Positions 34,334-45,602 are shown, counted from the first letter of the stretch. The stretch: DNA of 45,726 nt from Lachnospiraceae bacterium (GCA_017626325.1 JAGAIZ010000069.1:1-45726), one strand, 5' to 3'. Program-made: numbers and translations. Notes: generated from the letters alone by a model not told the origin.

Positions 34334-35062
34334 ATGAATAAAAGGATGAAGATGACATTAGCAGCCGTTGCTGCGATGTTTGTAATAGCTGCCTGTAGCA
34401 ACAAGACTGAGGAAACAGTATCTGCAGGAGAGAATGATGTGCCCGAGGCGTCTTCTGGTGAGATGTTGATGGACGGTTTGGAATATTTATTAAGTGAAGA
34501 GAAAGAGGATATTATTCAGATTCCTGAGACGCAGGAGAGCATGGAAAGCTCAGAAGAGGACAGTGTGAACCGGCAGGAGAAGCAGGGGGATACTGTCTCA
34601 GACAATACGGCAGAAGAAGCGGAATCGGTGCAGATCGTTTTATATTACAGTAACGGAACCTTCGACAGTCTTGATTCAGAGATTGTGGAAGTGGAGAATA
34701 AGACGGCTGAGACAATCATATCAGCGCTATCCAGACATAATATTGTATCGTTGGATACGAAAGTGAATTCCTTTAAGGAAGAGGAAATGGTAGGCGGTAA
34801 GAGACTGCGCCTGGATTTATCGCGTGCCATGGATGAGTATCTCAGAACGATGACCAGAGAGGCGGAGAGTATTATTATCGCATCGGTTACGGACACTTTT
34901 CTGGATAATTTCGAGGCGGACTCTATCTGCATTACGGTGGAAGGCAAGCCTCTTACGACTCCATATGCCGTATATGATAAAGATCTGAAGAAATGCATGC
35001 CGCTTGATTTGATGGAAGCTGAGGAAAATGAAGAAGAGGGAAGCGAAGATGGCAGAAATTAG
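34334..35062 (+). CDS. GerMN-domain lipoprotein
   Basis: 242 residues. The lipoprotein signal ends in VIAAC (Cys21), a low-complexity acidic linker covers about 22-95, and a GerMN domain covers about 98-215 ([45 protein letters not shown]). GerMN domains occur in the spore protein GerM and in outer-envelope lipoproteins; a role at the cell surface or in sporulation is likely but not proven. The C-terminus is very acidic. The DUF4125 start (35049) lies inside its 3' end. Confidence 0.85.
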   Translation: MNKRMKMTLAAVAAMFVIAACSNKTEETVSAGENDVPEASSGEMLMDGLEYLLSEEKEDIIQIPETQESMESSEEDSVNRQEKQGDTVSDNTAEEAESVQIVLYYSNGTFDSLDSEIVEVENKTAETIISALSRHNIVSLDTKVNSFKEEEMVGGKRLRLDLSRAMDEYLRTMTREAESIIIASVTDTFLDNFEADSICITVEGKPLTTPYAVYDKDLKKCMPLDLMEAEENEEEGSEDGRN

Positions 35063-35678
35063 TGAGCGCGAGCAGTTAATATTTGATATTACACAGATTG
35101 AATGGGATATGTTTCAGCATGTCTATAATACGGGAGGAAGAGCCTCCTGTCAGGATGATCCTGATACTTTCTTTAAGATGCGTATGAGTCAGTGGATGGT
35201 TTACTCGGACGATGTGCTTCACAGCTATCTGGAGGATTGTAAGAAGGCTTATGAAGAGGGCAGAAATCTTCTGTTTGAGAAGTACGGCAGGATGATGGAA
35301 ACCACATTTCCGGAAGAATATGAGCAGATTAAAGAGCATTTGCCGGATGTATCTGACCGGGAAGAGTTGACGGAGAAGATTGTGAAGATCAATCTGGAAT
35401 GGGATGCGGAAATGTTAAAGGAGTATCCGAATCTGCGTAATCGGGGAAGAGTACTCACTACAGCGGAAGACGGCATTATGGCAGGCTCATCCATGGAGAG
35501 CTATTTAAGATGTGAATTGTTGTCGTATTCTAAGAAAACATTGGAATTAATCTGGCGGGAGACAGAGGAAGCCTATCAGAAAGGCGACAGCCTGTTGAAG
35601 CAGACTATCGCCAATGAAACGCTTTTTTATGGCTATTCTTCACTGGAAGAAGCGGAAGAGAAACATGGCAAGCTTTAG
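35049..35678 (+). CDS. DUF4125 family protein
   Basis: 209 residues, soluble and helical, with the family opening [32 protein letters not shown] and the conserved [17 protein letters not shown]. Function of DUF4125 is unknown. ATG 35049 has GAGGGAAG upstream; an ATG at 35028 is less likely. It overlaps the lipoprotein gene by 14 bp (coupled) and its stop overlaps the convergent DUF6320 stop by 4 bp. Confidence 0.85.
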   Translation: MAEISEREQLIFDITQIEWDMFQHVYNTGGRASCQDDPDTFFKMRMSQWMVYSDDVLHSYLEDCKKAYEEGRNLLFEKYGRMMETTFPEEYEQIKEHLPDVSDREELTEKIVKINLEWDAEMLKEYPNLRNRGRVLTTAEDGIMAGSSMESYLRCELLSYSKKTLELIWRETEEAYQKGDSLLKQTIANETLFYGYSSLEEAEEKHGKL

Positions 35679-36379
35679 AAATGCAAGCGTCTGCGTACTT
35701 CGTTACGCAGGCGCTTTTTGGCGAGAATGGTGATCAGCGCGATGTCAATGATCACACATACGGTTAATACGACCGCAGACCACGTGACGGCATAAGGCCG
35801 ATCCAGAAGACGCCGGATCAGCAGTTCCAACGATACGCAGAATGCGGGAATTTCTACGAAGAGATAGAGTGCGCCCGACAGGATTGTAAAGGGAAATATT
35901 CTGGCGAGCAGCGTATACAGTTCTATCATACCTGTCAGAAGTATGACAATGGGAAAGCCGAGCTGCCAGAACCATACGTCGGAGCTTGTCAGACGGCTGA
36001 TCAGAAACAGATAGACCGCCACAGAAAGTCCGTCTGCAAGCAGGGAAACGGGCAGCGGCGTTTTGCTGTAGAATACTGCCGGAAAGGTGAAAACGAACAG
36101 GCAGATACAGATGCCGATTACCAGAAGCGACCATAAGGACGTATGGAACACCAGCAGATTCAGTAACAGACAGGTTATGCTTGTCGCGGTCAGCACTACG
36201 GAAAGCAGAATGCCCAAATCCTTGCGCTTGACAGTCTCTACCTGTCCCTTGCTGGTCGGATAGGGAGAGGGGGAAAGTGTTTTATGTTGTTCTTTAGGAT
36301 TGATAACAGGTGTATTGCAAAGAGGGCATACCTGTAAGGATGGCTCCAGTTCTACACCGCAATTGACACAATATGACAT
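35675..36379 (-). CDS. DUF6320 zinc-ribbon membrane protein
   Basis: 234 residues. The N-terminal zinc ribbon has C-x2-C twice (CVNC and CPLC within residues 4-21), then a linker and six membrane helices (about 55-220). It matches the DUF6320 family, often encoded beside condensation-type acyltransferases, as here (14 bp after the 36394-37728 gene). It may anchor or regulate that enzyme; function is unproven. The C-terminal tail is basic. Confidence 0.8.
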   Translation of the reverse strand: MSYCVNCGVELEPSLQVCPLCNTPVINPKEQHKTLSPSPYPTSKGQVETVKRKDLGILLSVVLTATSITCLLLNLLVFHTSLWSLLVIGICICLFVFTFPAVFYSKTPLPVSLLADGLSVAVYLFLISRLTSSDVWFWQLGFPIVILLTGMIELYTLLARIFPFTILSGALYLFVEIPAFCVSLELLIRRLLDRPYAVTWSAVVLTVCVIIDIALITILAKKRLRNEVRRRLHF

Positions 36380-36393
36380 AACGGATTCCTTTC

Positions 36394-37728
36394 TTATACA
36401 GTAGTATCATAATCCCGATTGCTTTCGATTCTGACATGGATGCCGTCCTGTACCAGCTTACGGAAAAAGAAACGTTCCACATCGGCTTCCACGATACTGC
36501 TGGCGAAGTTGATCGTCAGGGTATCTTCGAAACTGATGATGGCGCAGTTGGTTCTGGAAGAGAAGGGCTGTCCCATATAGATGTCGAAGCGTTCGATATG
36601 GGGCTTCATGCTCTCGGGAACTTTAAGCGCGCCCATGTTGGTAAGTCCGGCGGAAGAATTTTTATCCTGTACCTTCGTATAGAAGGTGCGGACTACCAGG
36701 TCTTTGATAAAAAGAGGCACGATACGAATCAAAGGGTTGCGCTGAGTGGCGGCGTTCGTGGTAATATCGCCGCGCAGGAATTTCTCATTGATATAATAAC
36801 GCATGTAATGATGAACCTGCGTTACGATTTCTTCAAAAGTATATTCGCCAAGGCGCGGATCGATGGCAGGATATACCATAGTAATAAAATTGCGCAGCGT
36901 TTTGGATGGAAAGAAGCGGCGCAGATTGACGGGCATGGCGATGCGTACAGGACGCAGCTTTAAATGGAACTCCTGAGCCTGTTTTTGAAGCAGGGCATAT
37001 AGCAGGACTGCATTGAGGTATTCGGTGATGCTGGCGTCATACTTTCTGGCAACTGCCGCAGCTTCCCGGACGGACAGAACGCCGTCTATGATGTTTAAGG
37101 TATAGAAGGGTTCTTTCGTGCCGCGTACGCGGTAGGTTTTCTCCGCGGGACGGGGAGGACGGACCTGCGCATGTGCATAGCGCATATAGGCGTCTTCCAT
37201 TTCTTCGGGGTCGGGTGTGCTGCGGATATCCAGTACGAAGCCGGATGGCGCAACGGGATATCCTTTCAGTTCCAGATATACGGCTGTCAGCGTCTGCAGC
37301 AGGCACATGCCTCCGGTACCGTCTCCCAGACAGTGGTGGGCTTCCAGAGAAATTCTGTTTTCATGATAGTATACCCTGATAAGATAACGGTTGTTACTCT
37401 TAAAATCCATCGGCATACAGGGATTTTTAATATCCTTTTGGACGTAGGGACCGGGGCGGTTATTGGGTTCTAAGTACCGCCAGAACAGCCCGCGCCGTAT
37501 CGCAACCTTATAGGTAGGAAAACGGGGAAGCGTTTTGTCCAGGGCTTTTTGCAGAAGATCAGGCTCCACAGGTTCTTTTAATACCACGGACAAACGGTAA
37601 ACAGAGGAAAAATCCCGTCTTTGCAGAGTGGGGTAGACGATAGCGGACAGATCCAGCTTATACCAGACGTCCTTTTTGCCTTTGCCTGATGATTTAGTTT
37701 TGGAAACGGATGAAAGGTGGCTTGCCAT
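36394..37728 (-). CDS. condensation/alcohol-acetyltransferase-like acyltransferase
   Basis: 444 residues from ATG 37728. The HHxxxDG acyltransfer motif is present as HHCLGDG (131-137), preceded by RISLEAHH, and the C-terminal half has GLTNMGALKVP and SFEDTLTINFASS as in BAHD/condensation-fold enzymes. It could move an acyl group to an alcohol or sugar, possibly on a lipid or glycan. A longer reading frame begins upstream (37896) but covers the promoter region; AAGGATT before 37728 favours the short form though 12 bp away. It is operonic with DUF6320 and divergent from the esterase-like hydrolase, suggesting an acylation/deacylation pair. Confidence 0.8.
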   Translation of the reverse strand: MASHLSSVSKTKSSGKGKKDVWYKLDLSAIVYPTLQRRDFSSVYRLSVVLKEPVEPDLLQKALDKTLPRFPTYKVAIRRGLFWRYLEPNNRPGPYVQKDIKNPCMPMDFKSNNRYLIRVYYHENRISLEAHHCLGDGTGGMCLLQTLTAVYLELKGYPVAPSGFVLDIRSTPDPEEMEDAYMRYAHAQVRPPRPAEKTYRVRGTKEPFYTLNIIDGVLSVREAAAVARKYDASITEYLNAVLLYALLQKQAQEFHLKLRPVRIAMPVNLRRFFPSKTLRNFITMVYPAIDPRLGEYTFEEIVTQVHHYMRYYINEKFLRGDITTNAATQRNPLIRIVPLFIKDLVVRTFYTKVQDKNSSAGLTNMGALKVPESMKPHIERFDIYMGQPFSSRTNCAIISFEDTLTINFASSIVEADVERFFFRKLVQDGIHVRIESNRDYDTTV

Positions 37729-37800
37729 GATCGTACGGAAATCCTTTATTATATGTGTTGTCAGCCAGTCTGGCTCTGCAGATGCAGAGAACCGGTTACT

Positions 37801-37815
37801 GTTCACTCTGTGAAC
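37801..37815. promoter_or_regulatory. 15-bp palindrome in the divergent region (possible operator)
   Basis: GTTCAC-TCT-GTGAAC is a perfect inverted repeat, located 19 bp downstream of the -10 box of the acyltransferase promoter on the minus strand. Confidence 0.4.
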
Positions 37816-37833
37816 GTCAATGAAAGCTGAACT

Positions 37834-37868
37834 TATTATACCACAGATCTGCGGATTTATGGTAAAAT
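37834..37868. promoter_or_regulatory. back-to-back extended -10 promoters
   Basis: Minus strand: TG-G-TATAAT with the hexamer at 37839-37834, driving the acyltransferase/DUF6320 operon. Plus strand: TG-G-TAAAAT with the hexamer at 37863-37868, driving the hydrolase. Both -35 regions are poor and overlap each other. Confidence 0.5.
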
Positions 37869-37935
37869 ATGAAAAACAGATGACACAATGATACAATGAA
37901 GCAGTTTATGGTTACTGAGAGCAGAGGAGAGTTTC

Positions 37936-38958
37936 ATGGCGATAGCGGACAGAACGAACGCAAATTTAATGAATCTGATCAAGAGAGTCCACGGCGTGGT
38001 GGAGAACGCAGACATTGAGAAGCACAGACAGTCCCAGGATCATTTCGGGGCGCTTCTCGGGACAAGCAAGGACGTAGTGATCAAGGATATTGAGATTGGG
38101 AGGTATCCCGGAGAAACGGGCATCGATGGGCAGGCAGGTGGCTGCGGAGAAACGGGCATCGATGGACCGGCAGACGGCTGCGTGGAAACAGGCGTGAATG
38201 GGAAGGACAATTCTTGTGGGGATGCTGTTATCCATGGAGAATGGACTTATGTAAATCGGGCGCACATGAAAAAATATATCATCCTCTACTGCCACGGCGG
38301 CGGTTATTCCACGGGCAGCAGTCTCTATGCCAGAACGCTGACTACGAAGCTGGCCGCCTCGACTTCCATGGATGTGTTAAGCTTTGACTACCGGCTGGCG
38401 CCGGAGCATCCTTATCCGGCGGCAACGCAGGATGCTATGAAGGTGTGGAATTATCTGATGCTGCTGGGTTATGGCGCGCGGGATATTATCGTGGCGGGGG
38501 ACTCTGCAGGCGGTAACCTGGCGCTTTCCCTGACGCTTAAGCTGAAAAGCGAAAAAAGGCTTCTGCCGCGCGGCCTGGTGTTGATGTCTCCCTGGACGGA
38601 TCTGACTTCTTCGGGCAAATCCCATCATACCAGGGCGGAGATTGATCCGGTGCTGAATGCGGTCTATCTGGAAGAAATGATACACAACTATGCGAAGGGA
38701 CAGGATCTTAAGAATCCTTTGATTTCTCCGTTGTTCGGCGATTATGAGGGGTTCCCGCCTGTCTATATCCAGGTGGGGAACAATGAAATCCTGCTGGACG
38801 ATTCGGTGATGTTATATAAGAAGCTGCTGAAAGCCAACGTGTCCGTGAAGCTGGACATGTTCAGGGGGATGTGGCATGTATTTCAGATGTCGCCTTTTAA
38901 GACCGCTTACGAGGCGATGGACAAGAACGCAGAGTTCATTTATGATATCTGTCGTTAG
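37936..38958 (+). CDS. alpha/beta hydrolase of the hormone-sensitive-lipase (HSL) family
   Basis: 340 residues. Oxyanion motif HGGG (120-123), YRLAPEHPYP (152-161) and nucleophile elbow GDSAGG with Ser190 are diagnostic. The aspartate (NEILLDD) and histidine (GMWHVFQ) complete the triad. It should hydrolyse short-chain esters or remove acetyl groups in the cytoplasm. Residues 59-94 are an unusual insertion of three 12-residue repeats (GETGIDGQAGGC, GETGIDGPADGC, VETGVNGKDNSC) before the catalytic core. GAGGAGAG precedes ATG. It diverges from the acyltransferase gene. Confidence 0.88.
   Translation: MAIADRTNANLMNLIKRVHGVVENADIEKHRQSQDHFGALLGTSKDVVIKDIEIGRYPGETGIDGQAGGCGETGIDGPADGCVETGVNGKDNSCGDAVIHGEWTYVNRAHMKKYIILYCHGGGYSTGSSLYARTLTTKLAASTSMDVLSFDYRLAPEHPYPAATQDAMKVWNYLMLLGYGARDIIVAGDSAGGNLALSLTLKLKSEKRLLPRGLVLMSPWTDLTSSGKSHHTRAEIDPVLNAVYLEEMIHNYAKGQDLKNPLISPLFGDYEGFPPVYIQVGNNEILLDDSVMLYKKLLKANVSVKLDMFRGMWHVFQMSPFKTAYEAMDKNAEFIYDICR
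38110..38217 (+). repeat. three in-frame 36-bp tandem repeats in the hydrolase gene
   Basis: Units start at 38110, 38146 and 38182. The first two are nearly identical and the third has diverged. Each encodes a glycine-rich 12-residue unit ending in cysteine. Confidence 0.75.
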
Positions 38959-39082
38959 CAGGATGTTATAAAAAATGTTTTTTTAATAAAAAGAAAAAGG
39001 ATTTTCGTAAACGGGAGCGAATAATAACAATAGAGCAGTTGTTTTTTCATGTGACAGGAAAGCGGCATAGAAAGGCATAGCT

Positions 39083-40087
39083 ATGAATATACGAGAAAGT
39101 ATGGAACTGTGGGAGAAGGAATACTTAAGACCCTGCGCGATGCTCAGTATGAATTCCAGAGGAAGGATGAAGGACGAGGAACAATGCGACATCCGTCCTG
39201 TGTTTCAAAGAGACCGGGACAGAATTATACATAGCAAATCTTTCCGCAGACTGAAGGATAAGACTCAGGTATTTCTGACGCCTGAGGGGGACCATTACAG
39301 GACCCGTCTGACCCACACGCTGGAGGTCAGCCAGACCGCCAGAACGATAGCCAAGGCGCTGAAACTGAACGAGGATCTGGTGGAGGCGATTGCGCTGGGG
39401 CATGATCTGGGGCATACGCCTTTCGGACACGCGGGGGAGCGGGCGCTGAACCGGGCCTGTCCCTATGGCTTTAAGCACAATGAGCAGAGTGTCAGAACCG
39501 TGGATTTGCTGGAGAAGGACGGGCAGGGAATTAATCTGACCTATGAGGTCAGAGACGGTATTCTGAATCATCAGACGTCCAGTATGCCGGGGACGCTGGA
39601 GGGCAGGATCGTCCGTCTGGCGGATAAAATAGCGTATATTCATCATGATATGGATGACGCCGTCAGGGCGGGTATCCTGAAAGAATCGGACGTACCGAGG
39701 GAAATCGGCTCTGTTATCGGTTATAGCTGCGGGCAGAGGCTGGATTTCTTTATTCATAATATTATTACCAACAGCAGGGACAGGGACGATATCTGCATGT
39801 CACCGGAGGTTGCGGAAGCGATGCAGGAGATGCGCAGGTTCATGTTCCAGAATGTCTATAAGAACCCGCTTGCCAAGAGCGAGGAGGGGAAAGCGGAAGG
39901 GCTGATCGTGACGTTGTATGAGTATTATATGGATCATACGGAGAAACTGCCGGATTTCCTGTTCAGATTGCTGGACGCCGGAGAACCGCTTGAGAAGATT
40001 GTATGTGATTATATCAGTTCCATGACAGACCGTTTTGCTATCGCGCAGTATCAGGAGATCTATATCCCCAAGACGTGGCACGGATAG
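39083..40087 (+). CDS. dgt: deoxyguanosinetriphosphate triphosphohydrolase-like protein
   Basis: 334 residues. The HD-domain metal ligands are visible: His78 (RLTHTLEVSQ), His107-Asp108 (GHDLGHTPFGH) and the later Asp in DKIAYIHHDMDD. The N-terminal RDRDRIIHSKSFRRLKDKTQVF is typical of bacterial dNTPases, which split dNTPs to nucleoside and triphosphate and so control dNTP pools. The ribosome binding site is moderate (GAAAGG). It starts the conserved dgt-dnaG-rpoD cluster. Confidence 0.92.
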   Translation: MNIRESMELWEKEYLRPCAMLSMNSRGRMKDEEQCDIRPVFQRDRDRIIHSKSFRRLKDKTQVFLTPEGDHYRTRLTHTLEVSQTARTIAKALKLNEDLVEAIALGHDLGHTPFGHAGERALNRACPYGFKHNEQSVRTVDLLEKDGQGINLTYEVRDGILNHQTSSMPGTLEGRIVRLADKIAYIHHDMDDAVRAGILKESDVPREIGSVIGYSCGQRLDFFIHNIITNSRDRDDICMSPEVAEAMQEMRRFMFQNVYKNPLAKSEEGKAEGLIVTLYEYYMDHTEKLPDFLFRLLDAGEPLEKIVCDYISSMTDRFAIAQYQEIYIPKTWHG

Positions 40088-40191
40088 AAGAAAGAAGCGG
40101 CCAGGCGGCGCGCACAGAAGGCAGAGCCGGTATGGCGAGCAGCGTTTGGACAGGGCATGGAATTCAGATAAGAAGAGGCGTGATTGTACAG

Positions 40192-41961
40192 ATGTATTAT
40201 CCGGAAGAACTGATTGAAGAAGTCAGAATGAAAAACGATATCGTGGACGTGATTTCCGGTTATGTGCGGTTGAAGAAGCAGGGGAACAATTATTTCGGAC
40301 TTTGCCCGTTTCATAACGAGAAATCGCCTTCCTTTTCGGTGTCGGGCATCAAGCAGATGTACTATTGCTTCGGCTGCGGCGCGGGAGGCAATGTCATAGG
40401 TTTTGTGCGGGATTATGAGAATGTTACTTTCCAGGAGGCGCTTCAGATGCTGGCGGACCGGGCGGGCATCCGGCTGCCGGAGGCGGACAACTCTGAGGAA
40501 GCCCGCAGAAAAGAAGGAAAGCGTGCCAGATTACTGGAAATCAACAAGGAAGCGGCGAAGTACTTCTACTACATGCTGCGCTCTCCCAAGGGGCAGGAAG
40601 GGTATCAGTATCTTGCGAAGCGGGAGTTGTCTGACGAGACGATGAATAAGTTCGGGTTAGGTTATGCGGAGGGAACCCGCTCAGACCTGACGGCTTACCT
40701 GCGCTCTAAGGGGTATGCCGACGAGCTGATCAGAGAATCAGGATTAATCGGCTTCGATGAGAAGCGGGGGATTTTCGATAAGTTCTGGAACCGGGTGATG
40801 TTTCCCATACAGGACAGCAATCACCGGGTCATCGGTTTCGGCGGACGTGTCATGGGAGACGCCAAGCCCAAGTATTTGAACTCACCGGAGACGATGATTT
40901 TTGATAAAAGCAGGAATCTCTACGGCCTGAATTTCGCCAGAACCTCGCGGAAGGGCAATATTATCTTATGCGAGGGCTATATGGATGTGATTGCCATGCA
41001 CCAGGCGGGTTTCCGGCAGGCGGTAGCCTCTCTTGGCACGGCTTTTACGGAAGGACAAGCTAATCTGCTGCGCAGGTATGCGGACGAGGTGCTGCTTGCC
41101 TACGACAGTGACGGGGCAGGCGTTAATGCGGCGCTCCGCGCTATCGGCATTCTGAAGCAGGCAGGGCTGCGGGGCAGGGTCATCAACATGCGTCCCTATA
41201 AGGACCCTGACGAATTTATGAAGAATCTGGGGGCGGAAGCCTTCGAAGAGCGGATTGAACAGGCGGAGAACAGCTTTTTCTTCGAACTGAGAGTCTTAGA
41301 GCAGAATTATGATATGAGCGACCCGGAATCCAAAACCGCGTTTCATAAAGAGATCGCGAAGAAGCTTTGCAGTTTCGAGGAGGAGATGGAACGGGAGAAT
41401 TATATAGAAGCGGTGGCGCAAAGATACAATATCGGGTTCGATAATCTGCGCAGAATGGTAGGAAAATATGCCATGAACACGGGCATGGCGCAGCCGGTGA
41501 CAAGGCCTAAGCCTACCGTGGCGCAGAAGAACACGCCGGAAGAGAACAGGAAGAGATCCCAGCGGCTTTTGCTGACATGGATTACGGAGGAGCCGGGCGT
41601 ATATGAGAAGATAAAGCCCTATATTAAGGCGCAGGATTTCACCGACGAGCTTTACCGGACGGTGGCGGACAGGCTGTTTGCGGATCTGGAGCAGGGAATC
41701 TTCAATCCGGCGGCGATACTCAGCACCTTTGAGGAAGAGGACGAGCAGAGGGCGGTGGCGGAGCTTTTTAATACGAAGCTTCCTGAAATCAATACCGATC
41801 AGGAGCGGGGGAAGGCTCTTCATGATATTGTCTGCGCGGTGAAGCAGAACAGCTTCGATTACTATTCCGCAAGGATGGGAACGGACATAGAAGCCATCAA
41901 TCAGGTGATTTCCGGCAAAAAAGCGCTGGAAAACCTTGCAAAAACGCATATTTCCCTGTAA
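40192..41961 (+). CDS. dnaG: DNA primase
   Basis: 589 residues. CHC2 zinc finger with Cys38, His41, Cys59 and Cys62, RNA-polymerase core, TOPRIM domain (IILCEGYMDVIAMHQAG and YDSDGAG), and a C-terminal DnaB-binding domain from about 430. It makes RNA primers at the replication fork. Longer in-frame starts exist (ATG 40075, inside dgt). The family begins with the equivalent of MYYPEELIEEVR, so ATG 40192 is chosen, although AAGAGG is 13 bp away. Confidence 0.95.
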   Translation: MYYPEELIEEVRMKNDIVDVISGYVRLKKQGNNYFGLCPFHNEKSPSFSVSGIKQMYYCFGCGAGGNVIGFVRDYENVTFQEALQMLADRAGIRLPEADNSEEARRKEGKRARLLEINKEAAKYFYYMLRSPKGQEGYQYLAKRELSDETMNKFGLGYAEGTRSDLTAYLRSKGYADELIRESGLIGFDEKRGIFDKFWNRVMFPIQDSNHRVIGFGGRVMGDAKPKYLNSPETMIFDKSRNLYGLNFARTSRKGNIILCEGYMDVIAMHQAGFRQAVASLGTAFTEGQANLLRRYADEVLLAYDSDGAGVNAALRAIGILKQAGLRGRVINMRPYKDPDEFMKNLGAEAFEERIEQAENSFFFELRVLEQNYDMSDPESKTAFHKEIAKKLCSFEEEMERENYIEAVAQRYNIGFDNLRRMVGKYAMNTGMAQPVTRPKPTVAQKNTPEENRKRSQRLLLTWITEEPGVYEKIKPYIKAQDFTDELYRTVADRLFADLEQGIFNPAAILSTFEEEDEQRAVAELFNTKLPEINTDQERGKALHDIVCAVKQNSFDYYSARMGTDIEAINQVISGKKALENLAKTHISL

Positions 41962-42042
41962 TCAGGGGCAGGCTATTCGCAAAAAGATTTCATATGCGGA
42001 TAGGATAGATAACTTGAAACATAGGAAGGATGGACCAATAAA

Positions 42043-43154
<1,112 letters not shown>

Positions 43155-43155
<1 letters not shown>

Positions 43156-43874
43156 TGAAGCCGATCACGTTATCCAAACGGTTACAGGCTGTGGCGGATA
43201 TGGTGTCCGTCGGCAGCCGCGTCTGCGATGTGGGCTGCGATCACGGGTTTGTATCCATCTATCTGACGGAGCAGGGCATTAGTCCCCGGGTTCTTGCCAT
43301 GGATGTGCGCAAAGGGCCCCTCAGCGCTGCGGCAGAGCATGTGACGGAGCGCGGACTGGATGGACAGATTACGGTTCGTTTGTCAGATGGTTTACATAAC
43401 TATAATATAGGCGAGGCGGATACGCTGATCTGCGCCGGTATGGGCGGCAGGCTGATGATGCGGATTCTGTCTGATGATGCAGAGAAAACCGCCTCTTTTG
43501 GGGAATTGATCTTACAGCCCCAGTCGGAGCTGGAGGCTTTCCGGCGTTTCCTGTATGAACAGGGATATCGGATTACAGAAGAGAATATGATAGAAGAGGA
43601 TGGTAAATTCTATCCCATGATGCGTGTGGTCAAAGGATCAGGCCTGTTGGAGATTCCGGGGCTGACAGAATGCAGATATGGCCCGCTGCTTCTGCGTGAC
43701 AAATCACAGGTGTTATTATCTTTTTTGAAACGGGAAGAGCGGATTTATGAGGAAATTCTTGAGAATCTGCGAAGGGAAGGCTTATCTGAGGAAAAGAGAC
43801 AGACGCGGTATGCCCAGATGGAGGGCAGGCTTGCCGTGTGCCGGGAAGCGCAGGAATATATCTTAGCGGTATGA
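43155..43874 (+). CDS. trmK: tRNA (adenine22-N1)-methyltransferase
   Basis: 239 residues. A Rossmann SAM-binding domain with DVGCDHGFVSIYL (25-37), an aspartate near MDVRKGPL, and AGMGGRLMMRIL, plus a C-terminal coiled coil, as in TrmK (YqfN), which methylates A22 of tRNA. ATG overlaps the rpoD stop by one base. Gene order rpoD-trmK is common in Firmicutes. Confidence 0.9.
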
Positions 43875-43937
43875 CAGGAATATTCTGACAGACAGGATAT
43901 AAAATAACGGCGGATAAAATACAAGGAGGGAAGGCTT

Positions 43938-45593
43938 ATGGTTACTATCAAAATCAACGGGGAAGAGAAATACTATGAAGACGGCATCAAATATGAAATC
44001 ATAGCGGAAGAGTATCAGAACCATTTCACAAGTCCGATTGCGCTGGTCACAGTAAACGGCAAAATCCGGGAACTGATGAAAAGGGTGGACAGGGATTGCG
44101 AGCTTGATTTTATTACCTATGATAATGTTATCGGCCATAAGACCTATGTGCGTTCCGCCGTCATGCTGATGTTAAAAGCCATCAAGGACGTGGCAGGTAT
44201 GGAAGCCGCTATCAATGTGAAGGTGGAGTTTACCATCGGGGCAGGCTATTATTGCAGCTTCAAGAACGGTCTGAAGCTGGAGGAGAAGACCATTGAGCGG
44301 ATCAGAGACCGGATGGGCGAGCTGGTGGATATGGATCTGCTGGTGACGAAGAAAGCCTATCCCGCCGATGAAGCGGTGGCGCTCTTTCGGGAGCTTGGCA
44401 TGAAGGATAAGGTGTCTTTGTTCCGCTATCGCAGAAGCTCCAGCATCAATGTGTACTGTCTGGGGGATTATTACGATTATTTCTATGGCTACATGATGCC
44501 AAGTACAGGTTATGTGAAATATTTTGATCTGTTTCCCTATGAGGAAGGCATGATCCTGCTGCTTCCGGAGCGGGAGGAGCCAGAGAAACTGCCGGAGTTT
44601 GCACCTCGAAAGAAACTGTTCCAGACTTTGATGAAGAGCGAGGAATGGGGTAAGGAGATGGGAATCGACACGGTGGGAGATCTGAACAATCAGATTTGTC
44701 AGGGGAATATCTCCGATATGATTCTTGTACAGGAAGCGCTGCAGGAGAGAAGAATCAGCGAGATTGCCAGAGATATTGCAAGGCGGGGAGGCGTAAAGTT
44801 CGTGATGATTGCGGGGCCTTCCTCTTCCGGCAAGACTACCTTTTCCCACAGGCTGTGCATCCAGCTCCGTACCTACGGCATGCGGCCCCATCCCATTGCA
44901 CTGGATAATTATTATGTAAACCATGATCAGACGCCTCTCGACGATGCGGGCAGACCGGATTATGAATGTCTGGAAGCGTTGGATGTGGAGCAGTTTAATC
45001 AGGACATGAGCGAACTGTTGGAAGGCAAAAGCGTGCGCCTGCCGTCCTTTAATTTCAAGACCGGAAGAAGGGAATACATCAATAAGCCGACCACTTTGGG
45101 AGAAGAGGATATTCTGGTGATCGAAGGGATCCACGGACTGAATGAGAAAATGTCCTATTCCCTTCCGGCGGAAAGCAAATATAAGATTTATATCAGCGCG
45201 CTGACGGCACTGAATATCGACGAGCATAACAGAATTCCCACTACGGATAACAGGCTGCTGCGCCGGATGGTGCGGGACGCCAGAACGCGGGGAACCTCAG
45301 CGGACCAGACCATTGCCATGTGGGATTCTGTCAGACGGGGAGAAGAGAAGTATATTTTCCCTTATCAGGAGGACGCGGACGCCATGTTCAATTCGGCTAT
45401 GCTCTATGAACTTGCCGTTATTAAGCAGTATGCGGAGCCGCTTCTGTTTAACATCCAGAAGGGGGATCCGGAATATCATGAGGCGAAGCGGCTGTTGAAG
45501 TTCTTAGAGTATTTTCTGGGAGTCAGCAGCGAAGAGCTGCCCACCAACTCTCTGTGCAGGGAATTTGTAGGCGGAAGCTGCTTTGATGTATAA
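43938..45593 (+). CDS. nucleoside kinase (uridine kinase-like) with N-terminal TGS/ThrRS-like region
   Basis: 551 residues. The N-terminal 60 residues resemble a TGS-type ubiquitin fold; about 60-210 resembles the threonyl-tRNA synthetase second additional domain (NVKVEFTIGAGYYCSF). Residues 285-500 form a uridine/phosphoribulokinase-like P-loop kinase with Walker A GPSSSGKTT (293-301), DNYYVNHDQTP and VIEGIHGLN. The protein is annotated in Clostridia as nucleoside kinase; substrate not settled. AAGGAGG (43922-43928) precedes ATG by 9 bp. It lies between trmK and rnpB. Confidence 0.85.
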   Translation: MVTIKINGEEKYYEDGIKYEIIAEEYQNHFTSPIALVTVNGKIRELMKRVDRDCELDFITYDNVIGHKTYVRSAVMLMLKAIKDVAGMEAAINVKVEFTIGAGYYCSFKNGLKLEEKTIERIRDRMGELVDMDLLVTKKAYPADEAVALFRELGMKDKVSLFRYRRSSSINVYCLGDYYDYFYGYMMPSTGYVKYFDLFPYEEGMILLLPEREEPEKLPEFAPRKKLFQTLMKSEEWGKEMGIDTVGDLNNQICQGNISDMILVQEALQERRISEIARDIARRGGVKFVMIAGPSSSGKTTFSHRLCIQLRTYGMRPHPIALDNYYVNHDQTPLDDAGRPDYECLEALDVEQFNQDMSELLEGKSVRLPSFNFKTGRREYINKPTTLGEEDILVIEGIHGLNEKMSYSLPAESKYKIYISALTALNIDEHNRIPTTDNRLLRRMVRDARTRGTSADQTIAMWDSVRRGEEKYIFPYQEDADAMFNSAMLYELAVIKQYAEPLLFNIQKGDPEYHEAKRLLKFLEYFLGVSSEELPTNSLCREFVGGSCFDV

Positions 45594-45594
45594 A
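45565..45594 (+). promoter_or_regulatory. possible promoter of rnpB
   Basis: TTGTAG (45565-45570), 18-bp spacer, TATAAA (45589-45594) at the very end of the kinase gene. Confidence 0.3.
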
Positions 45595-45602
45595 TAATAG
45601 AT

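Noticed and set aside
44172-45227. 351-codon open frame on the minus strand opposite the nucleoside kinase
   Set aside because: Shadow of a well-supported gene; no ribosome binding site and no domain.
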